A DNA stretch of 64,000 bases from NCBI GenBank assembly GCA_033060915.1, contig CM065385.1, forward strand, positions 13,015,001 through 13,079,000, given 5' to 3'. Made by a program: the position numbers and the translations under genes. Shown in pieces: positions 11,241-21,814 of this stretch; the first letter of the stretch is position 1, and every line of letters starts with the position of its first letter. The notes beneath the pieces were generated by a model. It worked only from the letters and a program-made list of their open reading frames with translations, made no database searches and was not told where the DNA came from. The DNA comes from Euryodendron excelsum (Eukaryota > Streptophyta > Magnoliopsida > Ericales > Pentaphylacaceae).

Positions 11241-12128
11241 AAACATCTCACTTTCCTAAAGCAATTCTAACCATAGGAGGGCTAGAACCACTTTAGGAAA
11301 GCGGTTTTGAAAAACAATAAGATTTGAAAATATAGACCAAAAGGTCACTTTTAATGTAACACTTTCCTAAAGCAACCCTAGCCACGAAAAGGCTAGAATC
11401 ACCCTAGAATTGTGGTTTTGAAAACAAGTTTTTGAAAAAGAGATTTTGATGCAATTTTGAAAACAAGTTTGAAAACGATTTTGAAGACGAGTTCGAAAAC
11501 GAATTTTGGAAAATGCAAGACTATGATATGCACAATGCAATTTGGGGTCGTAAACATACAAGGCTAAGGCTTCACCACATAATCAAGGGGGTCAGACCCA
11601 CGTGGTCTCTGGTTAGACTAGAAGAAAGCCCCCGACATGGTGACTCTCCAATAGCCCAATCCTACACATGGACCGGGAATCTCCTTGTTTCAAGCATGCA
11701 AAGAAAAGGGGGGAAAGAGATGGGGGATTAAAATAGAGAAAACCCAAGTGGGTTAGGAGAGAGAAGAGAAAGGGGGAAAGTGCGGAAATTTAAATAGGGA
11801 GCCTACCGTACGTCTTATTTATTTTGCGCGCCGTGTTGTCTTCGGTTTTCGGTCTTCGGTCTTTGTCTTGATCTTCACCTTCAGTCTTCAAGAGTTGTCT
11901 TCAAGCTTTGGATTACAGCTTCTCAAGTCTTCAAAGGATGGTTGAAGGCTAGTGTATGAGTGTATGGGGCTGTATAGGAGTGTATATGAGACTAGGGTTT
12001 GTGTATGGTGGCTAGGGTTTGGAAAACCTAAGGAGGCTAGTGTTTAGGGAGTGCTCGAGCTCTGTATATTGAAATATACGATTCTTAGGTTAAGTTTGCA
12101 GACCCTTTTCATGTTGAATGAGGCTTTG

Positions 12129-12136
12129 TATTTATA
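12129..12136 (-). promoter_or_regulatory. GL1 LTR TATA box
   Basis: Minus strand reads TATAAATA within CTATAAATAC, about 1.6 kb from the U3 end of the LTR (13752). GGCGCC-containing palindromes lie just upstream (about 12180-12235). It marks the U3/R boundary and so the transcription direction of the family. Confidence 0.6.
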
Positions 12137-12589
12137 GAGGCTGGACAAACCTGACGCCTGTTGCAGTGGCGCTAGGGCAAAATTTCTCTTGGCGCCACTC
12201 CAATTCTCAGTTTGGCGCCACTACTAGTGGCGCCAGCCAGTTAGGAAACTTTATAAGTCGCCAAGCAACGTATCTTTGACTAGATTTGGGCGCCTGTACT
12301 AGTGACTACCATGCAACTTTTAGCCTGGCTTCACTAGGAATGACTCCGGAAAGTCCGAGAATGATTTGGAGGAGCCGGGAATGACCCGAAAAGCCAGAAA
12401 GGAGCAGGGCCACTTAAAATAGTGTCTTGGAGGTATTTGACTTGAAAAGTGAGGATAAGATGTGTCGGAAAGGTTGACCAAGTCCTTAGGGGCAAAACGG
12501 TCAATCGGACTAGGAAGCTGCCGGGGCGAACTCAGATTGTCCCGGAAGAAGACTTGGGATCTGGAAACATTATTCAGAATGTTCTTGGA

Positions 12590-12945
12590 GGTTGCCGGTT
12601 TGATTCCCAGAGTCGGCGTGGTTGGAAAAGGAGACCAGCCCACCAGGGGCAAAACGGTCATTTTATACCGGGTTTGCCAGAACTGACTCGGAATGGTCCA
12701 GAAAGGTAAAGGAAGGTTGAGAACACTATAAAAAGTATTCTTGGGACATTACCGGTTTGATACCCAGAGCCGGTGTGGTCGAAGAAGGAGACCGGCCCTC
12801 TAGGGGCAAAACAGTCATTTTGTACCGGGTTGGTCGGAACTGACTCGGAATGATCCGGAAAGGTAAAGGAAGGTTGAGAATACTATAAAAAGTATTCTCG
12901 GAACATTACCGGTTTGATACCCAGAGCCGGTGTGGTTCCCGAGGC
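12590..12945 (-). repeat. about 150-bp tandem repeats in the GL1 U3
   Basis: Three diverged copies share ACCGGTTTGATACCCAGAGC, a GGGGCAAAACGGTCATTTT-like box and a GAATGATCCGGAAAGG-like box. The same set appears in GL2 at about 17480-17840 and in part in GL5 at about 59220-59440. Confidence 0.65.
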
Positions 12946-13179
12946 ATTCGGATGCCTAGGGGCAAAATGGTCATCTTGACCGAAAAGTCTCCGAAAAGGT
13001 CCAAAGGATAGTTTGGTCATTTTTCACCAAAGTGGGTTAACAAACACTGGTGTTGACCTGGGTTTTGAGTGTTTCCGCCACTCTAACGGCGGTCGTCGTG
13101 ACACAGGGGTTCGTTGCTAATTCCCTATATCGACCTATTTGTGAGTATTTCCGCTACTCTAACGGTTTTGTGAGTAGTT

Positions 13180-13560
13180 TCACTACTCGGATTGTCTCGA
13201 GGAATAAACTGTCTTGAGAGAGGGATTGGAAAGGGGACTTACCATCTCCGAAGAGATGTGCCTGGATTGGAACTGTTTCGAGGAATAAACTGTCTCGAGA
13301 GTGGGATTGGAAAAGGGACTTATCGTCTCCGAAGAGACGTGCCTAGATTGGAACCGTCTCGAGGAATAAACTGTCTCGAGAGTTAGATTGGAAAGGGGTC
13401 TTACCGTCTCCGAAGAGACGTGCCTGAGTTGAAGCCGTCTCGAGGAATAAACTGTCTCGAGAGTGGGATTGGAAAGGGGACTTATCATCTCCGAAGAGAC
13501 GTGCCTGAATTGGAACCGTCTCGAGGAATAAACTGTCTCGAGAGAGGGATTGGAATTGGA
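13180..13560 (-). repeat. about 80-bp tandem array in the GL1 U3
   Basis: Five copies of a unit holding GAGGAATAAACTGTCTCGAG recur at about 80-base spacing (13199, 13279, 13362, 13441, 13523). Shorter versions lie in GL2 (about 16620-16920) and in the GL1 5' stub. Long open frames here are products of the repeat, not genes. Confidence 0.8.
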
Positions 13561-13752
13561 AAGGAAAGGACAATGCCCCTAAAGGCATTTTGGTCATTTT
13601 GCCTCTATTTGGGCCTGATAGGCCCGCGAAGCGATGGAAAGACGGAATTTGGACCTAGAGAATTGGTTTCGATTGGAATATGCCCACAATGACTTGAAAA
13701 CAAGTCTGGACGGAGTGTAGACTGCCGAGCGGTCAAAAATGGGGTGCTTACA

Positions 13753-13769
13753 GCTGCCCCTCTTTTTCT
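13753..13769 (-). promoter_or_regulatory. polypurine tract of GL1
   Basis: Minus strand reads AGAAAAAGAGGGGCAGC and abuts the TGTAAGC start of the LTR. This is the plus-strand DNA primer position of an LTR retrotransposon and proves that 13753 onward is internal sequence. Confidence 0.7.
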
Positions 13770-13966
13770 GTCTTTGCTTGTCAAAGACAGAAAACGATAA
13801 GAGTAAGAGTCCCATGTTGACCGCGAGGCAGTCGGAGGGACGGACATTGGAAATCTTTCGACAACGGGGGTCGAAAACGGATAATGGGCCAAAAAGGCCT
13901 TCGAAAACAAGTTTTTGGCGGGAAAAAGGGCAAAAACTGCCCATAATTTATAACTGGCGCCACTAG

Positions 13967-14044
13967 TAGTGGCGCCTTTGGCAGAAAATGCCTGGCGCCT
14001 CTGCTAGTGGCGCCAAGTTTGAAGTTAAAACTAGAAAATTTCTG
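13967..14044 (+). repeat. left copy of a 78-bp duplication flanking plastid DNA
   Basis: Matches 14256-14333 with one mismatch, in direct orientation. It is native GL1 internal sequence (GGCGCC-rich). The plastid insert begins at the very next base. Confidence 0.88.
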
Positions 14045-14255
14045 TTTCTCCTGAAGTTGTCGGAATTATTCGTAATAATATATTGGCTACAATTGAAAAG
14101 GTCTTATCAATAAAATTTCCATTTGTCCGCGATCTAGGCATAGGCAGCAATCCATTCTATAATTCTTCTCATTACCTCTCGTGGGAAAATGATCCCACAA
14201 AGAAAAGAATTGGACAGTACGAAATAACATAAAAAGAGATTCATTTCAAAAAAAA
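14045..14255 (-). pseudogene. ycf3: plastid DNA insert: start of ycf3 and its 5' flank
   Basis: On the minus strand an ATG at 14141-14139 opens 32 codons beginning [15 protein letters not shown] and continuing [16 protein letters not shown]. This is the conserved N terminus of the plastid photosystem I assembly factor Ycf3. The other 114 bases match what I recall of the plastid sequence upstream of ycf3. The insert stops at codon 33, so nothing functional remains. It lies inside a retrotransposon internal region, between 78-bp direct copies of that region, so it was captured as a filler at a repaired break. Residue 6 is Thr; many species have Ile. Confidence 0.88.
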
Positions 14256-14333
14256 TAGTGGCGCCTTTGGCAGAAAATGCCTGGCGCCTCTGCTAGTGGC
14301 GCCAGGTTTGAAGTTAAAACTAGAAAATTTCTG
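14256..14333 (+). repeat. right copy of the 78-bp duplication flanking plastid DNA
   Basis: See the left copy at 13967-14044. After this copy GL1 internal sequence continues without a gap. Confidence 0.88.
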
Positions 14334-15366
14334 GTTCGAACAGCCACGGCATTTTGGAGAAATTCTGCAAATCTCAGAGATTCTGCGTGAGACTTGACTT
14401 GAACCTTGAAGGGGCACCTCTTGGAGACCACGGGTGATTGCCAGAAGGAGACCACGTCGCCGGAAAAGTCGCCGAGAGAGAAGATTTCGTCGGAGAACTT
14501 CCAAAATGTGAGTTTTCAAATTTTGTTGATTTTGATGTGTAGAACTCCGCTTGAATCATGTGAATAGTGGAAATTGATGTTTTGATATACTTTGAACACT
14601 TTGGTGATGTTGTTTTTGTATTTTGATGCTTATTTGATTGAATTTGAGTGATTTTTCATAATTATGCAAATAGGGTTTTCTGTAGGAATAGGAAATTTGC
14701 TCCTACGGGCATGGACATTGGGTTTTTTGGCCATGTTTTTGTGCAATGTGCCTTAGAAAAATGTATTTAACACCCGTATGAAGTTTCGTGATTTTTTGAA
14801 AACTCGGTGAATTTTTGATTTTTTGAAAAATAGAAAAGTATTTAGAAAATTAGAAAAAATTAGAAAATTCAAGAAATTGATGAAATTTTTGAAGTTTGAA
14901 ATTTGAAAAAATGTAGGAATATTTTTGAAAACGATTGAGGTGATTTTGAAAAATTTTGGGAAGATGTTTGAAAACCATTGATTTATTTGAAAAATAAAAC
15001 TTGCGTTTTGAAAAATTTTAAAAAAATTGAAAAGTGTGCACGTGTGCCATTGTCATATGATTGTTGGAAAGTGCACATTTTGCATTTTGTGTTGATGTCA
15101 TGGGCATTGTAGGGGCCATTTTTAAACGGGACTCTGCCAAAATTTTTTTTAGAAATTAGGAAAGAGTTGGTTAAAGTTTTAGAAATAAATTCTTTTTGAA
15201 GGGAAAAGACAGAGAACCCTTGAGATGCGATTTGGAGTTGGAAAAATCAAGAAGGGTGGAAATTTGTTTTTGATTTGTTATTCGAAATCCTTTATTTGTT
15301 TTGTTTGTGTTATTTGTTTATTTTATTTTACTGTTATTTAAACTGCATGGATGGTATATTAACATC

Positions 15367-15631
15367 ACTCCGAGGAGACGTGCTTGGATTAGAACCGTCT
15401 CGAGGAATAAACTGTCTCGAGAGTGGGGTTGGAAAGAGAAAGGAAAGGACAATGCCCCTAAGGGCATTTTGGTCATTTTGCCTCTATTTGGGCCTGGTGG
15501 GCCCGCGAGGCAATGGACAAACGGGATTTGGATTTTGAAAGTTGGTTTCGATAGGAATATGCCCACAATGACTTAAAAACAAGTCTAGACGGAGTGTAGA
15601 CTGCCGCGCGGTCAAAAATGGGGTGTTTACA
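15367..15631 (-). repeat. GL1 5' LTR stub
   Basis: This segment repeats the U3 end of the full GL1 LTR (about 13500-13752), including the GTCTCGAGG unit, the GGGCATTTTGGTCATTTTGC box and the terminus. Most of the 5' LTR is deleted; unrelated internal sequence starts at about 15366. Confidence 0.75.
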
Positions 15632-16413
15632 CTGAGTTAGATTAGGTTCAAGAGAATGATATTTCGTCTTCTAGTGATATTGATAAACAAGATTCTTGTT
15701 CAGGTAATTGTAATTATTATAAAGCCATAGTTGATATGCATGGTTTAAGCATCAATATGCTTACTCAGGATCAGGAAATAATCATAAAAATTTTGGACTA
15801 AATTTCTGATACAACTATGAAAGCTCAGATGATTGAAAATTATCTGAAGCAGGTTAAGCAACAGGATAATATTTTAAAAATTTCTCATGCTTATAGCATG
15901 TCAGAAGTCATGAAAAGACTTCAACATCAACAAGACAAACCTGTTACTTTATAGGATTTAAAGACTGAAATCAATCAGTTAAAAATAGAGATTAAATTTC
16001 TCAAAAATGACAATATAAGTTTAACCTCAAGGGTTAATACTTTAGAATTAGGCAGATAGTTGACTAGTTCTCCAGAATCATCTCAGTCTTCTCTTCCCCA
16101 ATATTTGGCTATTCTAGATCAAGTTACTTCACAAAAGTGGTACATTAAAATCACTTTATTCGTTCATAATGAATTATTAATTGAAAATCTTATTGCTTTA
16201 GTTGATAACGGTGCCAATTTGAACTGTGTTCAAGAAGGGTTAATTCCAACCCAATATTTTGAAAAAACAAAACATTCGTTAACTTCTGCTAGTGGCAATA
16301 AATTAGAAATACAGTATAAAATTACGAATACTCATATCTGTAATCAAGATGTCTGTATCCCATCTACTTTTCTACTTGTTAAAAATTTACAATACCATGT
16401 TATACTTGGTACC
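15632..16413 (+). pseudogene. caulimovirid capsid-protease linker and aspartic protease, interrupted by GL2
   Basis: An acidic/Ser-rich linker (SSSSDIDKQDS) is followed by a coiled-coil-like stretch (about 15890-16050). The retropepsin-like domain has the active-site region ALVDNGANLNC, then QEGLIPTQYFEKT, FLLVKNL and VILGT. Family proteases have D-S/T-G; here the triad is D-N-G, which should be inactive. Several stops occur in the linker. The frame is cut after VILGT by GL2 and resumes at 21820 with the codons expected next. Confidence 0.8.
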
Positions 16414-19400
16414 TGTAAGCACCCCATTTTTTACCGCTCGGCAGTCTACACTCCGTCCAGACTTGTTTTCAAGTCATTGTGGACATATTCCAATCGAAAC
16501 CAATCCTCTAGGTCCAAATTCCGTCTTTCCATCGCTTCGTGGGCCTGTCAGGCCCAAATAGAGGCAAAATGACCAAAATGCCCTTAGGGGCATTGTCCTT
16601 TCTTATTCCAATTCCAGTCCTTCTCTCGAGACAGTTTATTCCTCGAGACGGTCCGAGTAGCAAAACTACTCACAAAACCGTTAGAGTGGCGGAAACACTC
16701 AAAAAACCGTTAGAGTAGCGAAAATACTCACAAAACCATTAGAGTGGCGGAAACACTCAAAACCCAGGCACGTCTCTTTGGAGACGGTAAGTCCCCTTTC
16801 CAATCCCTCTCTCGAGATAGTTTATTCCTCGAGACGGCTCCAATCTAGGCACGTCTCTTCGGAGACGATAAGACCCCTTCCAATCCCTCTCTCGAGATAG
16901 TTTATTCCTCGAGACGGTCCGAGTAGCAAAACTACTCACAAAACCGTTAGAGTAGCGGAAGTACTCACAGAACCGTTAGAGTAGCGGAAATACTCACAGA
17001 ACCGTTAAAGTAGCGGAAGTACTCACAGAACTGTTAGAGTAGCGGAAGTACTCACAGAATCGTTAGAGTAAATACTCACAGAACCGTTAGAGTAGCGGAA
17101 ATACTCACAGAACCGTTAGAGTAGCGGAAGTACTCACAGAACCGTTAGAGTAGCGGAAATACTCACAGAACCGTTAGAGTAGCGGAAGTACTCACAGAAC
17201 CGTTAGAGTAGCGGAAATACTCAACCCCGTCCGAGTAGCGAAAATACTCCCAAATCATCAACCCCGTCCAAGTAGCGGAAATACTCACAAATCATCAACC
17301 CCGTCCGAGTAGCAGAAGTACTCACACCGTGAGAGTGGCGAAAACACTCAAAACCTAGGTCAACACCAGTGTCTGTTAGCCCACTTCGGTGGAAAATGAC
17401 CAAACTACCCTTAGGACCTTTTCCGAGACTTTCCGGTCAAGATGACCATTTTGCCCCTAGGCGTCTAAACGCCCCGGGAACCACGCCGGTTCTGGGTATC
17501 AAACCGATAACCTCCTGAGAATACTTTTTATAGTGTTCTCAACCTCCCCTTACCTTTCCGGATCATTCTGAGTCAGTTCCGGCCAACCCAGTACAAAATG
17601 ATCGTTTTGCCCCTGGAGGGCCGGTCTTCCTCTTCGACCATACCCGCTTTGAGTATCAAACCGGTAATGTCCTGAGAATACTTTTTATAGTATTCTCAAC
17701 CTTCCTTTACCTTTCCGGACCATTCCGAGTCAGTTTTGGCAAACCCGGTACAAAATGACCGTTTTGCCCCTAGTGGGCCGGTCTCCTTTTTCGACCACGT
17801 TGGCTCTGGGAATCAAACCGGCAACCTCTGGGAACATTCTAAATAATGTTTCCAAATCCCAAGTCTTTTTCCGGGATAGTCCGAGTCTGTCCCAGCAGTT
17901 CTCCGATCCGATTGACCGTTTTGCCCCTAAAGGCTCGGTCAACCTTTCCGACACATTTTGTCCTCAATTTTTAAGTCAAAAACCTCCAGGACACTATTTT
18001 AAGTGTTCCTGTTCCCTTTCGGCCTTCCGGGTCATTCCCGACTCCTTCAAATCATTCTCGGACTTTCCGGAGTCACTCCTAGTGAAGTCAGGCTAAAATT
18101 TACATGGTAGTCACTAGTACAAGCGCCTAAATCTAGTCAAAGATACGTTGCTTGCCGACCTTAAATATTTCCTAATTGGCTGGCACCACTACTAGTGGCA
18201 CTAGTGTAGAATTTGGCCTGGCGCCACTGCAACAGGCGCCACTTCAACAGGCGCCACTTCAATAGGCGCCAGGTTTATCCTCCTCTAAATACAGAGCCTC
18301 ATTCAACGTGAAAAGTGTCTACAAAATTAACCTAAGAATCCTATATTTCGATATACAGAGCTCGAGCACTCCCTAAACCCTAGCCTCCCTAGGTTTTCCC
18401 AAACCCTAGCCACCCTACACCAAACCCTAGCCTCCTATACACTCATATACTCTCCCATACACTCATGCACTAGCCTGCAACCATTTTTTGAAGACTGGAG
18501 GAGCTGCAACCCGAAGCTTGAAGACAACTCTTGAAGACGAAAGACGAAGATCAAGACCCAAGACCGAAGACCGCACGGCGCGCAAAATAAACTAGATACA
18601 AGGTAGGCTCCCTATTTAATTTTTTGCACTTCCCCCTCTCTCTTCTCTCTCCAACCCACTTGGGTTTTCTCTATTTTAATCCCCCATCTCTTTCCCCCCC
18701 CCTTTCTTTGCATGCTTGAAACAAGGGGATTCCCGGTCCATGTGTAGGATTGGACTATTGGAGAGTCATCGTGTCGGGGGCTTTCTTCTAGTCTAACCAA
18801 AGACCACGTGGGTCCGACCCCCCTTGATTATGTGGTGAAGCCTTAACCTTGTATGTTCACGACCCCCAAATTGCATTGTGCATATCATAGTCTTACATCT
18901 TCCAAAAACCGTTTTCAAAGTTGTTTTTCAAAACGTTTTTAAACTTGTTTTCAAAATTGCATCAAAATCTCTTTTTCAAAAACTTGTTTTCAAAACCACA
19001 ATTCTAGGGTGATTCTAGCCTTTCCATGGCTAGGGTTGCTTTAGGAAAGTGTTATATTAAAAGTGGCCTTTTGGTCTATATTTTCAAACCTTGTTTTCAA
19101 AACCACTTTCTTAAAGTGGTTCTAGCCCTCTTATGGTTAGAATTGCTTTAAGAAAGTGAGATGTTTTTACTCCTTCTAAACTCTCTCTTTAAAAATCTCT
19201 TCCTAAAAATCTCTTTTTCAACATACTTTCCTAAAACTCTCCTTTTCAAAATTATTTTCAAAAACTCCCTTCCAAAATCTATTTTTCAAAACTCTCTTTT
19301 TCAACTCCTCTCCAAAATCTTTTCCTCAAAATTCACCCTCTAAAAACACTCCCTAGATTCACCTTATTAAAAACTCTCTCCAAAAATTTTTCTAAAAACT

Positions 19401-21814
19401 CTCTTCCCAAAATTTTTCTTCTAGAAACTCTCCTCTAGGATCTTCTTTTCAAAAAACACGTTTCTAAAAACACACTTTCCAAAACTCCCTCTTTCCTAAA
19501 ATCTTTTTCCAAAAACTCCCTCTCCCAAATTCACTTTCCAAAAACTCCTCCCTAGGATTACCTTCTAGAAAACCTTCATTTCCAAAAATGCACTTTCCAA
19601 AAACTCTTTCCTTAGAAGCCCAAGTCAAGCCCTAGAACCCACAATTACGAAACCCTAGTTTTCTTTCCAAAAACATGGTTTTCAAACTTTGCCCCAAACC
19701 TAGGTTCCCAAAACCTCTTGTTTTCATATCCAAACTATACATATTTCCAAAACCTCTTTTCTACGTTAAAATTTCACACTTTCAAAACTAGGGTTTCTAG
19801 AATCTCCCTTTCCAAATCCTTGCCAAATCCTATCTTCCCTTTAGGAAACCAAATCAAATCCTCCGTTTTTGGAAACAAAATCCAACCTTTCACTTTTAGA
19901 AACCAAATCCAATCCCTTCCTAATCTAAACCTTTCCTAATTCAATTCCTTCCTAAACCATAAGTTTCCTAAACCTAAACTCTAAATCTTTCCTTAAATCT
20001 CAAAATCCAACTCTTTCTTAATTCAAATCCTTCCTAAACTTTCACTTTCCTAAATCTTAAGTTTCCAAAATTTGAACATAAAAATCTTTCCTAAATTTTA
20101 AAACTCAACTTTCAAATATTTCCTAATTCAACCCCCTTTCCAAATCTTAACTTTCTAAATTCAAGCTTTTAAACCTTTTCTAAATTCAAACCTTTCTTAA
20201 TTTCAAGATTTTCTAAAACTCTAAAATTTTTAAAATCTTAAATCTTTCTAAACTCTAAAACTTTCTAAATTTCAAATCTTTCTAAAATTCTAAGCTTCCT
20301 AAATTCAAGACTTTCTTAAGTTAAATCTTTCTAAACCCAAATCTTTCTAAACTCTAAACTTTTCAAAACTTCAACATCTTTCCAAATCTAAGACTTTTCT
20401 AAACTCAAAGCTTTCTTAATTTGAAACTTTCTTAAGTCGAGACTTTCTTAATTCAAACATTTCCTAAATTAAAAACTTCCATTTTTCAAACCTTTCCTAA
20501 AACGAAACTTTCTTATTTTCAAAACTTCCTTGTTTTCAAAACTTTCCAAAATCAAAACTTCCCTTTTTCAAACATTTCTAAATTCGAAACTCTCCTAATT
20601 TGAAAACTTTCCTAATTCAAAACTTTCCTAAGTTGAAACTTTCCTAAACCTAAAACTTTCCAAAAATGAAACTTTCCAAAAATAACATTTTCCTAATTCG
20701 AAACTTTCCTAATCCAAATCTTTCCTAAATTCCAAGTTTCGAAATCTTTCCAAATCTTCCAAATCCAACATTCCAATCCAATCTTTCTTAATCTCAAGTC
20801 TAGGTTTCCTAAACCTTCGTCTTTTCAAAATAAGTCTAAATCCCTCTCTTCCAAGTTCGATCTTTCCAAATCAAAATTCAATCTTTTCAATTCCAAAATT
20901 CCAAATTCCAATTTTCAATCTTCTATTCTAAGTGCAATCTCTCAATTCAATTTCCAATCCAACCTTTCTCTTCAAGTCAATCTCTTTTCAATCGGACTCC
21001 GATCCGAATTACGACTGACCTGATTCCCCCAAAGGGATACGTAGGCAACCTTCATAGGTGCGGTCACAATACTTTTCAAACTTTCAATTCCACCCTCATG
21101 GGTGCGGTTTTCAAAATCTTTTCAAATCTAAAATTCCAATTTCAAAATTTCTATTTCCAAGTTTTTAAACTTTCCAATTTCAATTCTATCTCTTTAAATC
21201 TATTTTCAAATCAAATCAATTTCTTTTCAAATCAATTTCTATTTTTCAATTCTCTTAACTTGCACTTGCATACCATGTATCATGTTAGTTTCTTTTCAAA
21301 CATTGTTTTTCTAAAATGGATAGGATTGAACCATTAGTTAGTTAAAGACTTTTATAGGTGAATCTAGGGTAGATTGACATGTAGGTACCGAAAGGGCGGG
21401 GTAGGGTGATAGCTTAGTGCGTCTTCCCTACACGTAACCAACCTCCAAACTTAGATCACTGATTTCAAAGACCAAAAGGAGTTGTTTTTCTAAAAAATGG
21501 CTAAATGTTTTCCAAAGGTTGCCAAACAACCTGTTTTCCTAAAAAACCCTCTCTTGAGGAGATATTTTCAAAATTGTTTTTCAAAAACCCTAAGTGTAGT
21601 CTTCAGATTATTCTTAGTTTTTAGGTGACCTAACTCACCTTAATCAAGTTAGGTGGCGACTCCGAATCTTTTTCAAAAGCCCTTTATTCAAACCTGTTTT
21701 CAATTCAAACCTAGTCACACTCATTCTTCTAGGAGGGTGAGTTCTAACGAGAAAGTACAGTGTTTTTCCCGCTCGGGTGAGTATTCCTCGAGTACGAAAA
21801 ATCTGGGCGCGACA
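16414..21814 (+). mobile_element. GL2: solo giant LTR inside the caulimovirid protease
   Basis: A 5,401-bp unit from TGTAAGCACCCC to GGGCGCGACA, flanked by gtacc (16409-16413) and atacc (21815-21819). These are a 5-bp target duplication with one change. No internal region or second LTR is present, so it is a solo LTR left by recombination. It is the inverted partner of GL1, 782 bp away. It has expanded 29-bp and about 80-bp arrays in U3, and its TATA motif is altered (CTCTAAATAC near 18283). In its own orientation the G-poor tract is about 19150-20960 and the conserved end block about 21376-21409. Confidence 0.85.
16657..17345 (+). repeat. 29-bp minisatellite in GL2
   Basis: About 20 head-to-tail units of a 29-bp motif around CCGTTAGAGTAGCGGAAATA, with A/G alternation at one site giving AAATAC and AAGTAC types. 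An 80-bp array block interrupts it at about 16770-16915. GL1 has only two or three units at the matching place. Confidence 0.85.

Larger units (their letters stand above)
8903..13752 (-). repeat. GL1 3' LTR
   Basis: A 4,850-bp TG..CA unit. In its own orientation it holds an 80-bp tandem array, about 150-bp repeats, GGCGCC palindromes, a TATA box (12136-12129), a G-depleted tract, and the conserved end block at about 9341-9309. Homologous to GL2 and GL5 along most of its length. Confidence 0.8.
8903..15631 (-). mobile_element. GL1: truncated giant-LTR retrotransposon carrying plastid DNA
   Basis: Read on the minus strand, the copy starts TGTAAACACCCC (15631) and ends GGGCGCGACA (8903). It has a 5' LTR stub (15631 to about 15367), about 1.6 kb of non-coding internal sequence, a polypurine tract (13769-13753) and one full LTR (13752-8903, 4,850 bp). 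No gag or pol is present. The flanks (aagaa / ctgag) do not match, and the host capsid frame has lost its zinc-knuckle codons here, so ends or flanks were deleted. LTR size and TG..CA ends suggest an Ogre/Tat-type element. That is an inference, as no coding region survives. Confidence 0.75.

Noticed and set aside
13183..13597. Open frames rich in repeated peptides on both strands
   Set aside because: They are translations of the 80-bp tandem array (length near a multiple of 3) and show no protein family.
15632..16413. Inversion of the protease block between GL1 and GL2, as seen for GL3/GL4
   Set aside because: Target duplications do not pair after a virtual flip, GL2 already has its own near-perfect pair, and the protease is in frame with the RT side.
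16657..17345. Regular short repeats that could suggest a CRISPR array
   Set aside because: Units are head to tail with no unique spacers, in a plant LTR.
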